From: Candidatus Omnitrophota bacterium
GTDB taxonomy: Bacteria > Omnitrophota > Gorgyraeia > Zapsychrales > JANLHA01
Length of the DNA stretch: 39,959 bases
Direction: 5' to 3'
Assembly: GCA_023139575.1 (NCBI GenBank)
Contig: JAGLNJ010000066.1
Coordinates: 1-39,959, forward strand
Positions within the stretch are counted from its first letter, which is position 1, and each line of letters opens with the position of its first letter. A program made the position numbers and the translations under genes. Shown here piece by piece: positions 25,520-33,156 of this stretch. Below the pieces are notes generated by a model. It was not told where the DNA came from. It saw nothing but the letters and a program-made list of their open reading frames with translations, and made no database searches.

Positions 25520-26998
25520 ATGAAAAGCCGCCACATAATAAGTACAATTTTACTTTTTTTAGCACCTGTCATCTTTTGTCATGCTAATGAAATTGACCTG
25601 ACCTCCAGCTCCTTTGTGTACCCGGCATACTCCAACACCATTTCAATGGACTTTCAGGAGGCTGCCTTGGTCAATGTCTTAAAAATCTTCTCACAACAGT
25701 CCGATTTAAATCTCGTCACCGCTGAATCTATCTCTAATAGGAAAGTTACTGTTTTTCTCGATAATGTTCCGGTTGAACAGGCCTTGGAGCAAATCTTACG
25801 AGCAAATGAGCTTACTTACGAGATACAACCTGATAGCGACATATATATCGTTAAACCCCTGCTCAAACCTGCCGTTGAGTTAATCACACGCATCTATGAA
25901 TTGAAACATGCTACGGTAAAATCTTCCGTGATAAATAATACTCTCGATATTTCACCGGCAAATTGCGGTGGGGAGAAAATTGAATCTGAAATTGATTTCG
26001 AGGAATATGGGCTCAAGGCTGCTATAGAGGCTATATTAACCGAAGATGGGAAATTGACTGAAGATGCACGCACTAACAAAATCATTGTAACGGATATTGC
26101 CAGTAATTTTAAGAATATTGAAACGGTTATTTCCAAGTTGGACACTCCTGCACCACAGGTACTGATTGAAGTCGAGATGCTTGAAGTATCTGAAGCCACA
26201 GCTGATCTTATCGGCAACAAAATAGGAAATACCCCTGTAGTCCTCAGTGGAACAGCAAAGGATACGATTTTTCCCTTCACCTATCCCGCAGAATGCGCAT
26301 GGGAATTTGAACCGGAATACGCATTAGGTTCTTCTAATTTTTCAGGCTTAACTGCTACCCTGCAGTTTCTCCGCACACAAACAGACACCAAAAGCCTTGC
26401 CCGACCCACTATTTTGACTTTGAGCAACCAAGCTGCCCAGATCAAGATTTCTACTGATGAGGCCATCGGCGTTAAAACATCGAGTATTTCATCTGAAGGA
26501 TTGGCAACATCCAGTGTTGAAGCCGAACGTGTCGAAACCGGAGTCTTTTTAACCGTCACACCGCAAGTAAACATTTATACCGGAGAAATACTGATGGCCC
26601 TTGTTCCCAAAGTCATTATTGCCCGCACAGGGGGGACTTTTGGCGGTCAAACATTCAAAGATCCGGAAGAGCGCGGCACCCAATCTTTACTGCGTGTGCA
26701 AAGTGGTGATACGATCATAATTGGAGGATTGCTGCGTACTGAGGAATCAGACACTGTTACCAAAATGCCGCTATTAGGGGATATCCCGTTGCTAGGCGCA
26801 TTATTTAGACATAAAGATAAAAGTATTTCTGACCGTGAACTTATTATCTTTATCACCCCGCATATTGTTCACGAAACACCTGTGCGAAAAATTGCCAATT
26901 TGCCAATGCCGCATCTTATGCGTGAACAGTATATCCCCATCGAGAAATTATCTGAAGTAGACAAGGAATTAACATTGATTGAGAAGCAAAAACTCTAA
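25520..26998 (+). CDS. Secretin (PilQ/GspD family outer-membrane pore)
   Basis: The start is set at 25520, six bases after AAGGAG; an in-frame ATG at 25514 touches that site. The 493-residue protein has a signal peptide (ISTILLFLAPVIFCHA), an STN/N0 domain (SMDFQEAALVNVLKIFSQQS, VPVEQALEQIL), a short N1/N3-like region (LTEDARTNKIIVTDIASN) and a secretin domain with VEVEMLEVSEATA-like sequence, QSGDTIIIGGLLRTEESDTV, PLLGDIPLLGALFRHKD and ELIIFITPHIV. Secretins form the outer-membrane gate for pili or secreted proteins. This one is compact, with fewer N-domains than most PilQ or GspD. Neighbours favour a PilQ role. Confidence 0.92.
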   Translation: MKSRHIISTILLFLAPVIFCHANEIDLTSSSFVYPAYSNTISMDFQEAALVNVLKIFSQQSDLNLVTAESISNRKVTVFLDNVPVEQALEQILRANELTYEIQPDSDIYIVKPLLKPAVELITRIYELKHATVKSSVINNTLDISPANCGGEKIESEIDFEEYGLKAAIEAILTEDGKLTEDARTNKIIVTDIASNFKNIETVISKLDTPAPQVLIEVEMLEVSEATADLIGNKIGNTPVVLSGTAKDTIFPFTYPAECAWEFEPEYALGSSNFSGLTATLQFLRTQTDTKSLARPTILTLSNQAAQIKISTDEAIGVKTSSISSEGLATSSVEAERVETGVFLTVTPQVNIYTGEILMALVPKVIIARTGGTFGGQTFKDPEERGTQSLLRVQSGDTIIIGGLLRTEESDTVTKMPLLGDIPLLGALFRHKDKSISDRELIIFITPHIVHETPVRKIANLPMPHLMREQYIPIEKLSEVDKELTLIEKQKL

Positions 26999-27034
26999 AA
27001 TAATTCACAATACTTAAATTGGAGTAAAAATATA

Positions 27035-28795
27035 GTGGCTCATAGAAAATTAGGTGAAATCCTTATCCAGCAGGGATTGGTCACTGATGCACAGTTAAAA
27101 GAAGCCTTCAAGGTTCAGAAGAAAGAACAGGGACGTATCGGGGAAGTATTAATCAAGATGGGGATACTCTCTGAAGAAGATATCATTTCTGTCCTGGGGA
27201 CTCAATTAGACCTTCCGCATTCCACACGAACAAACAATCTTTTAAAACCGGATGTCAATCAAGGACTTGACAAGGTTGTTCCTTTTGATTTTGCTAAAGC
27301 AAATTTAGTGCTGCCCCTTTCAAAAGAAGGCAACAATCTTACTTGCGCCATTGATGATCCGCTTGATCTATTAAAAATTGACAATTTGAAAATGGTTACA
27401 GGATGCGATGTCATCCTGATTTTGGCTTCACGCTCAGATCTGATGTCAGCAATACAGGACTTTTATACATTAGCCCGCTCTAAATCGATGGAAACCCCTC
27501 TTAAGGCTGAGGATATTAAAATAACAGGAGGGATAGGAGCCCCTAAAAAAGATGTTCCTTATCCACCCTCCACAGATAAAGCTACGCCGGGTGATCTTGA
27601 AGGGGGACAAAAGGGCATTACCCTGGATAAACTCATCGAAAAAGCTGAAGAAGCCCCTGTTATAAAACTTGTCGACCTTATCATCCGTCAAGCCATCGAG
27701 CAGAGGGCCAGTGATATTCACATTGAACCGTTTAAGGATAATATTAATTTACGTTACCGCATTGATGGCGCCCTATATAAAATTCCACCGCCTTCACGCA
27801 CTCTTCTTTTACCGATCATTTCACGCCTGAAAATTCTTTCAAAATTAGATATTGCCGAAAAACGCCTCCCGCAGGATGGGGCTATATCCTTTAAGATTGA
27901 AGATCGCGTTGTCGATATCCGTATTTCAACGGTTCCAACTGTCTGGGGCGAAAAGGCTGTTATGCGTATACTCGATAAAGAAGCTGTTCCTCTACAATTA
28001 TCCGGCCTTGGTTTTGACGGAATGAAATTGGATCGGATAAAAAATGCTTTGCAGAAACCCTACGGGCTCTTTTTTGTCACCGGTCCGACGGGTAGCGGCA
28101 AGTCCACGACATTGTATGCCGCCTTAAATGAAACTATTGATCCTAAAAAAAACATTCTAACTGCCGAGGATCCGGTGGAATTCAGGCTCGATGGTATTAA
28201 TCAAATTGCCGTACGCCCTGAGATCGGCTTAACTTTCGCTACCGCTTTAAAGGCTTTCTTGCGTCAGGATCCCGATGTTATTATGGTCGGTGAGGTTCGC
28301 GACCTTGAAACAGCTCAAATATGCGTTCGGGCAGCTCTTACCGGTCACTTTGTATTAAGCACTTTGCACACTAATGATGCGGCTTCCGCCATTTCCCGTT
28401 TAATGGATATCGGAATTGATTCTTATCTTTTGACACCTTCACTGGTTATGATCCTTGCCCAGCGCCTAGCAAGAAGATTATGTATTAAATGTAAAGAACC
28501 TCTAGAGCCTAATCCTGATCACTTCGGCGGTATAAAATTTAAAAGCGATCTAATCTATAAGTCCAATGGCTGTGATGAATGCAATCATACCGGATACAAA
28601 GGGCGTATCGTTCTCACGGAAGCGCTTCTTGTTGATGACACGATACGCGAATTGATTTCCATCAAGGCTTCTTATGCTGAAATCAAAAATGCCTCCCGTA
28701 AAGGAGGGATGGATACCTTATTTGAAGACGGCATAAAAAAAGTTGAATCCGGTATCACCAGTTTTGATGAAGTTGTCAGTATCACAACAACATAA
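27035..28795 (+). CDS. GspE/PilB-type assembly ATPase
   Basis: Start is a GTG at 27035 with GGAG ten bases upstream. The 586-residue protein has an N-terminal MshEN domain (RKLGEILIQQGLVTDAQLKE, EQGRIGEVLIKMG), which in relatives binds cyclic di-GMP, then the hexameric ATPase core: RASDIHIEPF, Walker A GPTGSGKSTT (about 350), the Asp box AEDPVEF, Walker B RQDPDVIMVGEVRD, TLHTNDAASA and a zinc module CIKCKE with CDECNHTGYKGR. It powers pilus or pseudopilus extension. No PilT retraction ATPase is present in the window. Confidence 0.95.
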   Translation: MAHRKLGEILIQQGLVTDAQLKEAFKVQKKEQGRIGEVLIKMGILSEEDIISVLGTQLDLPHSTRTNNLLKPDVNQGLDKVVPFDFAKANLVLPLSKEGNNLTCAIDDPLDLLKIDNLKMVTGCDVILILASRSDLMSAIQDFYTLARSKSMETPLKAEDIKITGGIGAPKKDVPYPPSTDKATPGDLEGGQKGITLDKLIEKAEEAPVIKLVDLIIRQAIEQRASDIHIEPFKDNINLRYRIDGALYKIPPPSRTLLLPIISRLKILSKLDIAEKRLPQDGAISFKIEDRVVDIRISTVPTVWGEKAVMRILDKEAVPLQLSGLGFDGMKLDRIKNALQKPYGLFFVTGPTGSGKSTTLYAALNETIDPKKNILTAEDPVEFRLDGINQIAVRPEIGLTFATALKAFLRQDPDVIMVGEVRDLETAQICVRAALTGHFVLSTLHTNDAASAISRLMDIGIDSYLLTPSLVMILAQRLARRLCIKCKEPLEPNPDHFGGIKFKSDLIYKSNGCDECNHTGYKGRIVLTEALLVDDTIRELISIKASYAEIKNASRKGGMDTLFEDGIKKVESGITSFDEVVSITTT

Positions 28796-28829
28796 TATAA
28801 ATTTGTATTTATGGAGTAAGTAATACATA

Positions 28830-30077
28830 ATGCCGAGATATTCTTATACAGTAAAAGACCCTCAAGGTAAGACAATCAATGAGATAACTGAAGCCTATGA
28901 CAAAAACAGTCTTGTGCAACAATTGCAAGGCAAAGGATTTTTTATTGTAAAAGTTGAAGAAGTCCCCATGGGTCCGGCACCGATTTCCACCAAATCTAAG
29001 GGCGGGAAAAAATCGAAGGTGTTCACCCATAAAAAGGTTAAACTCGACGACCTGATTTCTTTTGCACGGCAACTGACTACCATGTTAGAATCCGGTGTTA
29101 CTCTGCTACGCAGCCTCGAAGTTATCACCCAACAGTCTGAAAGTGAGAAGCTCTTTAATATACTTTCCAAAGTCAACAGGGATGTTGAACAAGGCAGTTC
29201 CCTTTCCCAGGCATTAGAAAAACATCCTAAAATTTTTAATCAGTTCTGGGTCAGTTTGATCGAAGTAGGGGAGGCCTCAGGAACAATGCCCATGGTCTTA
29301 AGCAAATTATCCTTTTATCTGGAGCAGCAAGCCGCTTTTAAGTCTACTATTGTTTCCGCCATTATGTACCCCATCATTCTTCTTTTTATCTGTCTGGGGG
29401 CGATCACTTTTTTTGCCCTCGTTGTCGGCCCGAGATTTGAGAACGTCTTTAACTCCATGGACATTGAGCTACCGCTCATCACCCGAGCTTTATTAGGGCT
29501 TTTCCGTTTCATTAAGGAGAAATTCATTCTAATAATAGTATTTACCAGTGTTTCAACTTTTTTATTTAAAAAATGGGCCAAAACCCGTAAAGGTCGCTTA
29601 CAAATAGAGAAAATTCTCTTTGGCATGCCTGTTGTCGGCAAAATAGTAAAATTAATTGTTGTTGAAAGATTCACATCGCAAATGGCCATTCTCGTAGAAA
29701 GCGGCGTACCCATACTTTACGCCCTGGATATCAGCGAAAGGCTTGTGAATAATATTACCTGTGCTCTCATCATTGCAGACATAAAAGAGCGGGTCCGTGA
29801 GGGCGAACTTCTGGTGGCCCCCATGGAGCGCAGCCATTTTTTTCCACCTATGGCCATACAGATGATCAATGTAGGAGAAGAAACCGGTGAATTGAGTAAA
29901 ATGCTCGGTCATGTGGCCCATTATTATCAAGACGTCGTGGAGACCTTTATGAAACGCTTAGGAACTGTGATTGAACCCTTTATGTTAGTCTTTATGGGTG
30001 CTATTATTGGTATAATCGTTTTGGCGATGTTTTTGCCCATGTTCAATATTTCCCAATTATCCGGAGCGGGGGGGTAA
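28830..30077 (+). CDS. PilC/GspF inner-membrane platform protein
   Basis: The 415-residue protein starts PRYSYTVKDPQGKTINE, the usual PilC/GspF beginning, and has two GspF domains: one from about 65 (FARQLTTMLESGVTLLRSLE, WVSLIEVGEASGTMP) and one from about 275 (FTSQMAILVESGVPILYALD, QMINVGEETGELSKML), each followed by hydrophobic spans (IILLFICLGAITFFALVVGP; FMLVFMGAIIGIIVLAMFLP). It is the membrane platform turned by the ATPase. It ends the assembly operon; the pilin genes have a separate promoter. Confidence 0.95.
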   Translation: MPRYSYTVKDPQGKTINEITEAYDKNSLVQQLQGKGFFIVKVEEVPMGPAPISTKSKGGKKSKVFTHKKVKLDDLISFARQLTTMLESGVTLLRSLEVITQQSESEKLFNILSKVNRDVEQGSSLSQALEKHPKIFNQFWVSLIEVGEASGTMPMVLSKLSFYLEQQAAFKSTIVSAIMYPIILLFICLGAITFFALVVGPRFENVFNSMDIELPLITRALLGLFRFIKEKFILIIVFTSVSTFLFKKWAKTRKGRLQIEKILFGMPVVGKIVKLIVVERFTSQMAILVESGVPILYALDISERLVNNITCALIIADIKERVREGELLVAPMERSHFFPPMAIQMINVGEETGELSKMLGHVAHYYQDVVETFMKRLGTVIEPFMLVFMGAIIGIIVLAMFLPMFNISQLSGAGG

Positions 30078-30137
30078 AACTTAAAAGAATGCGTTTTCAC
30101 AAAAAAGAAAATTTCTTAAAAATAACCTTGACTGGAA

Positions 30138-30166
30138 TTGACAACATTTATGATGTGTGTTATACC
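30138..30166 (+). promoter_or_regulatory. Strong sigma-70-type promoter for the pilin operon
   Basis: A perfect TTGACA (30138-30143), a 17-base spacer and TATACC (30161-30166) predict a start near 30173, just ahead of the riboswitch aptamer. The pilins can therefore be expressed apart from the machinery genes upstream. Confidence 0.75.
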
Positions 30167-30189
30167 TTACATAGGAAAACAATTTAGAG

Positions 30190-30268
30190 CACTTGTTAAA
30201 GGTAAACTATCCGTGAGGGTAGGGCACAAAGCTAAAGGGTCCCGGAAATGCGGGATAGCCAGTTGCCA
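30190..30268 (+). ncRNA. Cyclic di-GMP-I (GEMM-I) riboswitch aptamer
   Basis: The aptamer elements occur in order: GGTAAAC at the 5' side (30201-30207), hairpin CTATCC-GTGA-GGGTAG (30207-30222) with a GNRA tetraloop, the junction GGGCACAAAGCT (30222-30233), a second hairpin (GTCCCG paired with CGGGAT, 30239-30256), then ATAGCCAGTTGCC (30255-30267) closing the fold. This matches the GEMM-I consensus (GGCAAAC..GNRA..GGGACGCAAAGCC..GGGTC..GATAGCCAGGTTGCC). The base I align with the ligand-contacting G20 is a G (30201), favouring cyclic di-GMP over the cGAMP-selective variants that carry A. It precedes the pilin genes and an intrinsic terminator, so cyclic di-GMP probably controls pilin transcription. 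ON or OFF sense is not resolved. Confidence 0.9.
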
Positions 30269-30286
30269 ATATTAGGAATTATAAAG

Positions 30287-30325
30287 ATGCCTAAGCCACT
30301 CACACGGTGGTTTAGGCATTTTTTG
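30287..30325 (+). terminator. Intrinsic terminator of the riboswitch expression platform
   Basis: A perfect 13-bp stem, ATGCCTAAGCCAC (30287-30299) with GTGGTTTAGGCAT (30307-30319, one G-T pair), is followed directly by a T-run (30319-30324). It starts about 20 bases after the aptamer. A possible weak competitor is TTAGG (30272-30276), which can pair with CCTAA (30290-30294) in the left arm. Confidence 0.88.
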
Positions 30326-30463
30326 TTAACCCGGCAACCCCTGAAGGAGTGATGACCCGACAAAAACAAGATAGATCTTAGCAGATAGTTTAATTTTAAA
30401 CACGAAATTGAAAATTTCAGATCATCCTGAAATTTGATATAAGAAATTTAAAGGAGAATTAAA
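30326..30463 (+). promoter_or_regulatory. Pilin 5' leader downstream of the riboswitch terminator
   Basis: About 140 untranslated bases. GGCAAC (30332-30337) is complementary to GTTGCC at the aptamer 3' end (30262-30267). A perfect 9-bp hairpin AAATTTCAG/CTGAAATTT (30412-30420 and 30427-30435) lies upstream of the ribosome binding site AAGGAGA (30451-30457). The segment GGCAACCCCTGAAGGAGTGA looks faintly like the start of a second aptamer, but it lacks the rest. Confidence 0.5.
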
Positions 30464-30886
30464 ATGAAAAAGCAAAATAATAGCGGTTTTACACTGCTCG
30501 AAATCATTATCGTTATAATCATTGTTGGTGTTTTAGCCAGTTTGGCCTTACCCCGTTTTTTCAGTATGGTTGAATATTCAAAGAGTACCGAAGCCTTGGC
30601 GGCTCTTTCATCTGTGCGTCAATCCATCGAAAGATGCTATTTGATGAATCCTCAGAGTTATGCCGGTTGTGGTGATGGCGGTTTTGGTGAATTAGATCTT
30701 GAAGATCCAGCTAATTCACCTAATGCTCACTTCGATTATACTATTGGCACAGCGGCTAACGCTTACACTATTACTGCTAAACGTAATGCTGGTGATGGTG
30801 GTGACAATGTTTCTCTTATTGTTTTAACTCAAGAACTCGGAACCGTTGTAAGAAGCGGTACCGGAGTCTATTCAGGCATCAAATAA
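30464..30886 (+). CDS. Type IV pilin, probable major subunit (PilA/GspG-like)
   Basis: The 140-residue prepilin has a short basic leader (MKKQNNSG) and the class III site G-FTLLEIIIVIIIVGVLAS, with cleavage after Gly8 and Glu5 of the mature protein present. The rest is a small globular domain with one cysteine pair (ERCYLM and YAGCGD) and repeated Gly/Asp loops. Excellent ribosome binding site, first gene after the riboswitch, and a following stable hairpin suggest it is the most abundant subunit. No prepilin peptidase is in the window. Confidence 0.9.
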   Translation: MKKQNNSGFTLLEIIIVIIIVGVLASLALPRFFSMVEYSKSTEALAALSSVRQSIERCYLMNPQSYAGCGDGGFGELDLEDPANSPNAHFDYTIGTAANAYTITAKRNAGDGGDNVSLIVLTQELGTVVRSGTGVYSGIK

Positions 30887-30912
30887 TTATGCTGTTAATG
30901 CGTTAGGGCTTG

Positions 30913-30945
30913 GAAGCAACGCCGGAAATTTTCCGGTGTTGCTTC
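30913..30945 (+). other. Stable hairpin between the main pilin and the next pilin gene
   Basis: GAAGCAACGCCGG (30913-30925) pairs with CCGGTGTTGCTTC (30933-30945), 13 bp with one G-T. No T-run follows (TGAATATTT), so full termination is unlikely. Such intercistronic hairpins can protect the upstream mRNA, giving more major pilin than minor pilins. Confidence 0.6.
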
Positions 30946-30978
30946 TGAATATTTAACAAAAGAGGCCTATTTATAAAG

Positions 30979-31401
30979 ATGAAACAGGAATTAAGCTATA
31001 ATAAACAAGCTTTTACACTTTCTGAGATAGTCATTCTCACCATGGTCATAGGGTCTTTGTCAGCGGCTGCTATTGTGAACTACCAACCAGCCGTTGAAAA
31101 AATGCGTTCACATGAAGGAGAACAGATTTTACTTAACATATTAGCTTCTCAAAAACGCTTTTCTTTGGAGAATGGCGGTAATTATGCTAATCAACTTGCT
31201 GACTTAGATATCGAATTCCGCTCCTCAAATAAATTTAATGCCCCAACAGCTGCGAGCGTTAACCCGATAGGAAGTGTAACAAGAACCGGGGCATACACTT
31301 TGAGCATAGCTTATAATGACAATACACATGTAACTGATATCACCTGTGCCGATGGCCCGGCAGGGATATGCGCAAAGATGGGATTCCCCAAACAATATTA
31401 G
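30979..31401 (+). CDS. Pilin-like protein (minor pilin / pseudopilin)
   Basis: The 140-residue protein has the leader MKQELSYNKQA and site A-FTLSEIVILTMVIGSLSAAA, a class III pattern with Ala in place of Gly at -1 and Glu5 present. A soluble domain follows with a cysteine pair near the C-terminus (ITCADGPAGIC). It lies 92 bases after the main pilin and before a second pilin with an Ala -1 site. A role as minor or alternative subunit is inferred. Confidence 0.8.
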   Translation: MKQELSYNKQAFTLSEIVILTMVIGSLSAAAIVNYQPAVEKMRSHEGEQILLNILASQKRFSLENGGNYANQLADLDIEFRSSNKFNAPTAASVNPIGSVTRTGAYTLSIAYNDNTHVTDITCADGPAGICAKMGFPKQY

Positions 31402-31413
31402 ACTTTTCGGAGA

Positions 31414-31429
31414 ATGATCATATGATCAT
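31414..31429. repeat. 16-bp perfect palindrome over a pilin start codon
   Basis: ATGATCATATGATCAT is fully self-complementary, made of two copies of ATGATCAT, and contains the ATG chosen as the start of the next pilin gene (31422). It may be a protein-binding site, a weak start-codon-masking hairpin, or chance. Confidence 0.5.
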
Positions 31430-31844
31430 GAAAAAAAACAGGAAAGCATTCACGTTACTCGAAATAATGGTCGTCATCATCATTATTGGCGCTATTGCGG
31501 GGTTTGCGATCCCTAATTATACCAAAACTATTGAACGGGCGCATCTGCGGGATGCGATGATGCAATTGGAAACCATTCACGCGGCCAACAATTTATACCG
31601 CTCACGGACAGGCAGCTATTGGCCGGTTCCGGTAGGAGCCGTTGACCTGGCGGCCATAAACAACAATCTCGGAATTAATATTATCGGGAATGGCATGGAT
31701 TATTTTTGTAATGGGGTGGGCGACGGTTCAGCATTTTTGTGCTGGGCAGACCGCCAGTTAGCCGCGCCTAAAGATTTTCACGTTGAAGTAACTGAGTTGT
31801 CATTAGATGCGACGAATCCACTATGCACAGCCAACTGCCCTTAA
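31422..31844 (+). CDS. Pilin-like protein (GspG/PilE type)
   Basis: The frame is open from 31368, but that region overlaps the previous gene. The ATG at 31422 lies nine bases after GGAG (31409-31412) and gives MIMKKNRKA-FTLLEIMVVIIIIGAIAG, a class III prepilin of 140 residues with Ala at -1 and Glu5. A second ATG at 31428 is possible. The soluble part has YRSRTGSYWPVP and cysteines in YFCNGVGDG, FLCWAD and at the C-terminus (LCTANCP), the last resembling the disulfide loop of pilins. Confidence 0.8.
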   Translation: MIMKKNRKAFTLLEIMVVIIIIGAIAGFAIPNYTKTIERAHLRDAMMQLETIHAANNLYRSRTGSYWPVPVGAVDLAAINNNLGINIIGNGMDYFCNGVGDGSAFLCWADRQLAAPKDFHVEVTELSLDATNPLCTANCP

Positions 31845-31868
31845 TTTGTCGAAAAAAAGTGACTTTTT

Positions 31869-32261
31869 ATGCTTAAACTAATTATAAAAAATCAGCATGG
31901 CATGACCTTTGTAGAAGTCATAGTGGCTGCAATGATATTTTCCCTTACTTCTGCGGGGCTCTTTGCCACAATCACCGCCATTAACCGCCCGGCAGGGACA
32001 TCAACACGTGAAGTGAAAGCCGTCATGTTAGGAAAACAAATCCTTGATGGCCTGCGTAATGAAGTTGACGCGACTACCTGGGATGATATCTTGGGGAAAC
32101 TGGCAGCTAATGGCGGGGACGACGGCAATGGCCTTTTTGAACTGGGAGAAATTTATAATGAAGACGGTATTGCTTATAATGCCACATATCAAGTTAATAA
32201 TGACCCTGACATCAGTGCCAGAAAAGTCACTTTAAACATCACCTGGACGGAGATGGATTAA
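31869..32261 (+). CDS. Minor pilin, PilV/GspI-like
   Basis: The 130-residue protein has prepilin site QHG-MTFVEVIVAAMIFSLTSAG, the form typical of PilV and GspI minor pilins (xTxVEVxVAxxIF), with Glu5. A short soluble domain follows. It is one base upstream of the next minor pilin gene, and together they probably form the tip complex that primes assembly. Confidence 0.8.
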   Translation: MLKLIIKNQHGMTFVEVIVAAMIFSLTSAGLFATITAINRPAGTSTREVKAVMLGKQILDGLRNEVDATTWDDILGKLAANGGDDGNGLFELGEIYNEDGIAYNATYQVNNDPDISARKVTLNITWTEMD

Positions 32262-32262
32262 C

Positions 32263-32922
32263 GTGAATAAAGTTCTAAGAAATCAACTTTCCGGGCTCAC
32301 TCTGACTGAACTGCTTGTGTCCGTTATTCTGGTGGGCGTTGTCATGGTGGGGGTCATCTCAATGGACTTTGCCATGCGAAGCTCTAAAGAAACGACCAGT
32401 GACTATACGAACATGGTGATGAGACTCCAAGCCGCCATGATGGAGCTCGAAAGACTGGCTTTTGAAGTTGTCGGAGATGCCTCATCGGTAGATAGTATGA
32501 CCTTGGGCATCCACACTAATTATGATGACTCTAATTCAAGCTTTCCACACAATCCAATTTGTTTTCGAACGGATACGAACACACCAATAACGCTTGATGA
32601 TTACAGTGATGATGTCTGGGCATGTTTTTATCATGGTTTTTCCTTTGATTTATACCGATATCCTTACCGCAACACCCCTTGCGATTTTGACGCGGATTGT
32701 GGTGGGGCGGCCGTGCACAAATTTGTGTGTTCCCTGTCCGAGAAGGCGATTTTCGCCACGGTCAACACGGCAGGTGGAGATTATTTAATCAATGGCGGAA
32801 CTTTTGATTATCTTCAAATCACCTTAACATCCAGAGTATACCAAACACAACCAGCTCACCCTATTAAAAACCCGGAATATACCCTAACCACCCGTGTAAG
32901 CCCGCCCGGCATCAGCCGCTAA
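32263..32922 (+). CDS. Minor pilin, PilW/GspJ-like
   Basis: Start is a GTG at 32263, one base after the previous stop. The 219-residue prepilin has site LSG-LTLTELLVSVILVGVVMVG with Glu5, and a larger globular domain, as in PilW and GspJ (MRLQAAMMELERLAFEV). Cysteines occur at PICFR, VWACFY, TPCDFDADCG and KFVCSL. It is the last gene of the pilin operon. Confidence 0.8.
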   Translation: MNKVLRNQLSGLTLTELLVSVILVGVVMVGVISMDFAMRSSKETTSDYTNMVMRLQAAMMELERLAFEVVGDASSVDSMTLGIHTNYDDSNSSFPHNPICFRTDTNTPITLDDYSDDVWACFYHGFSFDLYRYPYRNTPCDFDADCGGAAVHKFVCSLSEKAIFATVNTAGGDYLINGGTFDYLQITLTSRVYQTQPAHPIKNPEYTLTTRVSPPGISR

Positions 32923-32957
32923 ACACACTCACACTGATAAGTCTTTCAACTAAAATC

Positions 32958-32986
32958 TTGTTTTTCACATGACCATTTGTTAATAT
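32958..32986 (+). promoter_or_regulatory. Candidate promoter for tRNA-Ala
   Basis: TTGTTT (32958-32963), 17 bases, TAATAT (32981-32986). Both boxes are only partial matches to consensus, in an AT-rich gap 44 bases upstream of the tRNA. Confidence 0.35.
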
Positions 32987-33029
32987 TAGCTTTATAGTAT
33001 TCCAGAGTAAAAGGTATCTAAAATTATAT

Positions 33030-33102
33030 GGGCCGGTAGTTCAGCTGGGAGAACGCATGGTTCGCAATCATGAGGTCGGGGGTTCGACTCCCCCTCGGTC
33101 CA
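33030..33102 (+). tRNA. tRNA-Ala, anticodon CGC
   Basis: A 73-base cloverleaf. The acceptor stem GGGCCGG pairs with TCGGTCC and includes the G3-U70 pair that marks alanine tRNAs. The D arm is GTTC/GAAC, the anticodon stem CATGG/TCATG with loop TTCGCAA giving anticodon CGC (reads GCG), and the T arm GGGGG-TTCGACT-CCCCC is intact. The discriminator base is A and CCA is not encoded. Confidence 0.95.
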
Positions 33103-33156
33103 CTTACAATGTAAACCTGAGATATCTTTCATTTCTTACTTCTTATTTTTTTTGCT

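Noticed and set aside
30331-30380. A second GEMM-type aptamer after the terminator
   Set aside because: Only the first half is vaguely similar; the GATAGCC-type 3' motif and the second hairpin are missing.
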